From positions 1 to 50,368 of the forward strand of contig NZ_JPRO01000021.1 of NCBI RefSeq assembly GCF_000737785.1: a DNA stretch of 50,368 bases, read 5' to 3'. This document shows positions 50,277 through 50,368 of the stretch, one piece after another. Origin of the DNA: Chryseobacterium luteum. GTDB taxonomy: Bacteria; Bacteroidota; Bacteroidia; Flavobacteriales; Weeksellaceae. Position numbers and translations under genes: made by a program. How positions within the stretch are numbered: position 1 is the first letter of the stretch; the number at the start of each line of letters is the position of its first letter. The notes under the pieces are model-generated. The model did not search any database. It had not been told where the DNA came from and saw only the letters and a program-made list of their open reading frames with translations.

Positions 50277-50368
50277 ATGAAGAAAATAGGGATTATAGGC
50301 TTTGGCTGGCTGGGATCAAGAATTGCTGATTCACTGTCAGGCCAATATAATTTATATGTTACAGCAAC
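50277..50368 (+). CDS. Partial NAD(P)-binding protein
   Basis: The first 30 codons are present, cut by the window end. MKKIGIIGFGWLGSRIADSL is a Rossmann-fold start with a GxGxxG dinucleotide loop (GFGWLG). The family cannot be fixed from the fragment; sugar epimerase-like and dehydrogenase-like proteins of this form are common. Confidence 0.75.
   Translation, partial: MKKIGIIGFGWLGSRIADSLSGQYNLYVTA

Noticed and set aside
1..50368. tRNA and rRNA genes
   Set aside because: I looked for T-arm words such as GGTTCGAATCC and paired acceptor ends and found none outside protein genes; a covariance search would be needed to exclude them fully.

Overview
The window is AT-rich and reads as chromosomal DNA of a Flavobacteriia bacterium, most likely Chryseobacterium or a close Weeksellaceae relative. 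The evidence is a GldI-type gliding lipoprotein, a type IX secretion C-terminal signal, a SusC/SusD pair, stand-alone MnmD, Bacteroidota-type promoters (TTTG - about 19 nt - TAnnTTTG) and weak Shine-Dalgarno sites. I see no rRNA, tRNA, CRISPR array, insertion sequence or prophage. The genus is inferred from protein style, not from a search.

Layout. 1-612: AT-rich non-coding DNA with a minus-strand terminator. 613-2668: ndk, then a compact two-gene operon encoding an exported 70-residue peptide ending in CPACGMG and an MNIO (DUF692) enzyme; this is the best candidate for a little-described system here. 2928-7926: rpe, an M42 peptidase, a DUF4294 protein, a Nudix hydrolase, mnmD and ilvE. 8031-12715: a spondin-like lipoprotein, gldI, a cyclophilin-FKBP fusion lipoprotein and a two-DTG aspartyl protease with a PDZ domain. 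12901-13925: a small membrane protein plus a stretch of apparent gene remnants, including a reading frame broken by one in-frame TAA. 13926-18050: three tandem M28 peptidases, one of which has lost key catalytic residues. 18106-21503: DUF1015 protein, serA and serC. 21622-24278: ferredoxin, LuxC-like acyl-CoA reductase, a small exported protein and a Bax-inhibitor-1 protein. 24331-24930: a roughly 190-bp tandem repeat carrying long hairpins. 25110-28703: DUF6952-like protein, thioredoxin, peroxiredoxin, aspartate aminotransferase and rsmG. 28766-32399: lipoprotein, DUF922 metalloprotease-like protein and an AddB-like PD-(D/E)XK nuclease. 32600-35886: a T9SS-exported lipase-like hydrolase and an acyl-CoA dehydrogenase.

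36013-48704 is a complete polysaccharide utilisation locus. An NrtR/AraR-type regulator with a degenerate Nudix box and an MFS transporter diverge from susC, susD, GH30, GH3, GH16 and GH30. The enzyme set fits a mixed beta-1,3/beta-1,6-glucan such as laminarin or fungal wall glucan: GH16 cuts the main chain, GH30 enzymes attack beta-1,6 or beta-glucosyl linkages, GH3 releases glucose, SusCD imports oligomers and the MFS protein probably moves the final sugar across the inner membrane. Two palindromes between the divergent arms are candidate operators. The window ends with fabI, a small LEA-like protein and the first 30 codons of an NAD(P)-binding protein.

Many intergenic gaps carry inverted or tandem repeats (3602-3702, 2730-2766, 24331-24930, 25693-25802, 32534-32576, 46341-46386) that look like members of dispersed repeat families.
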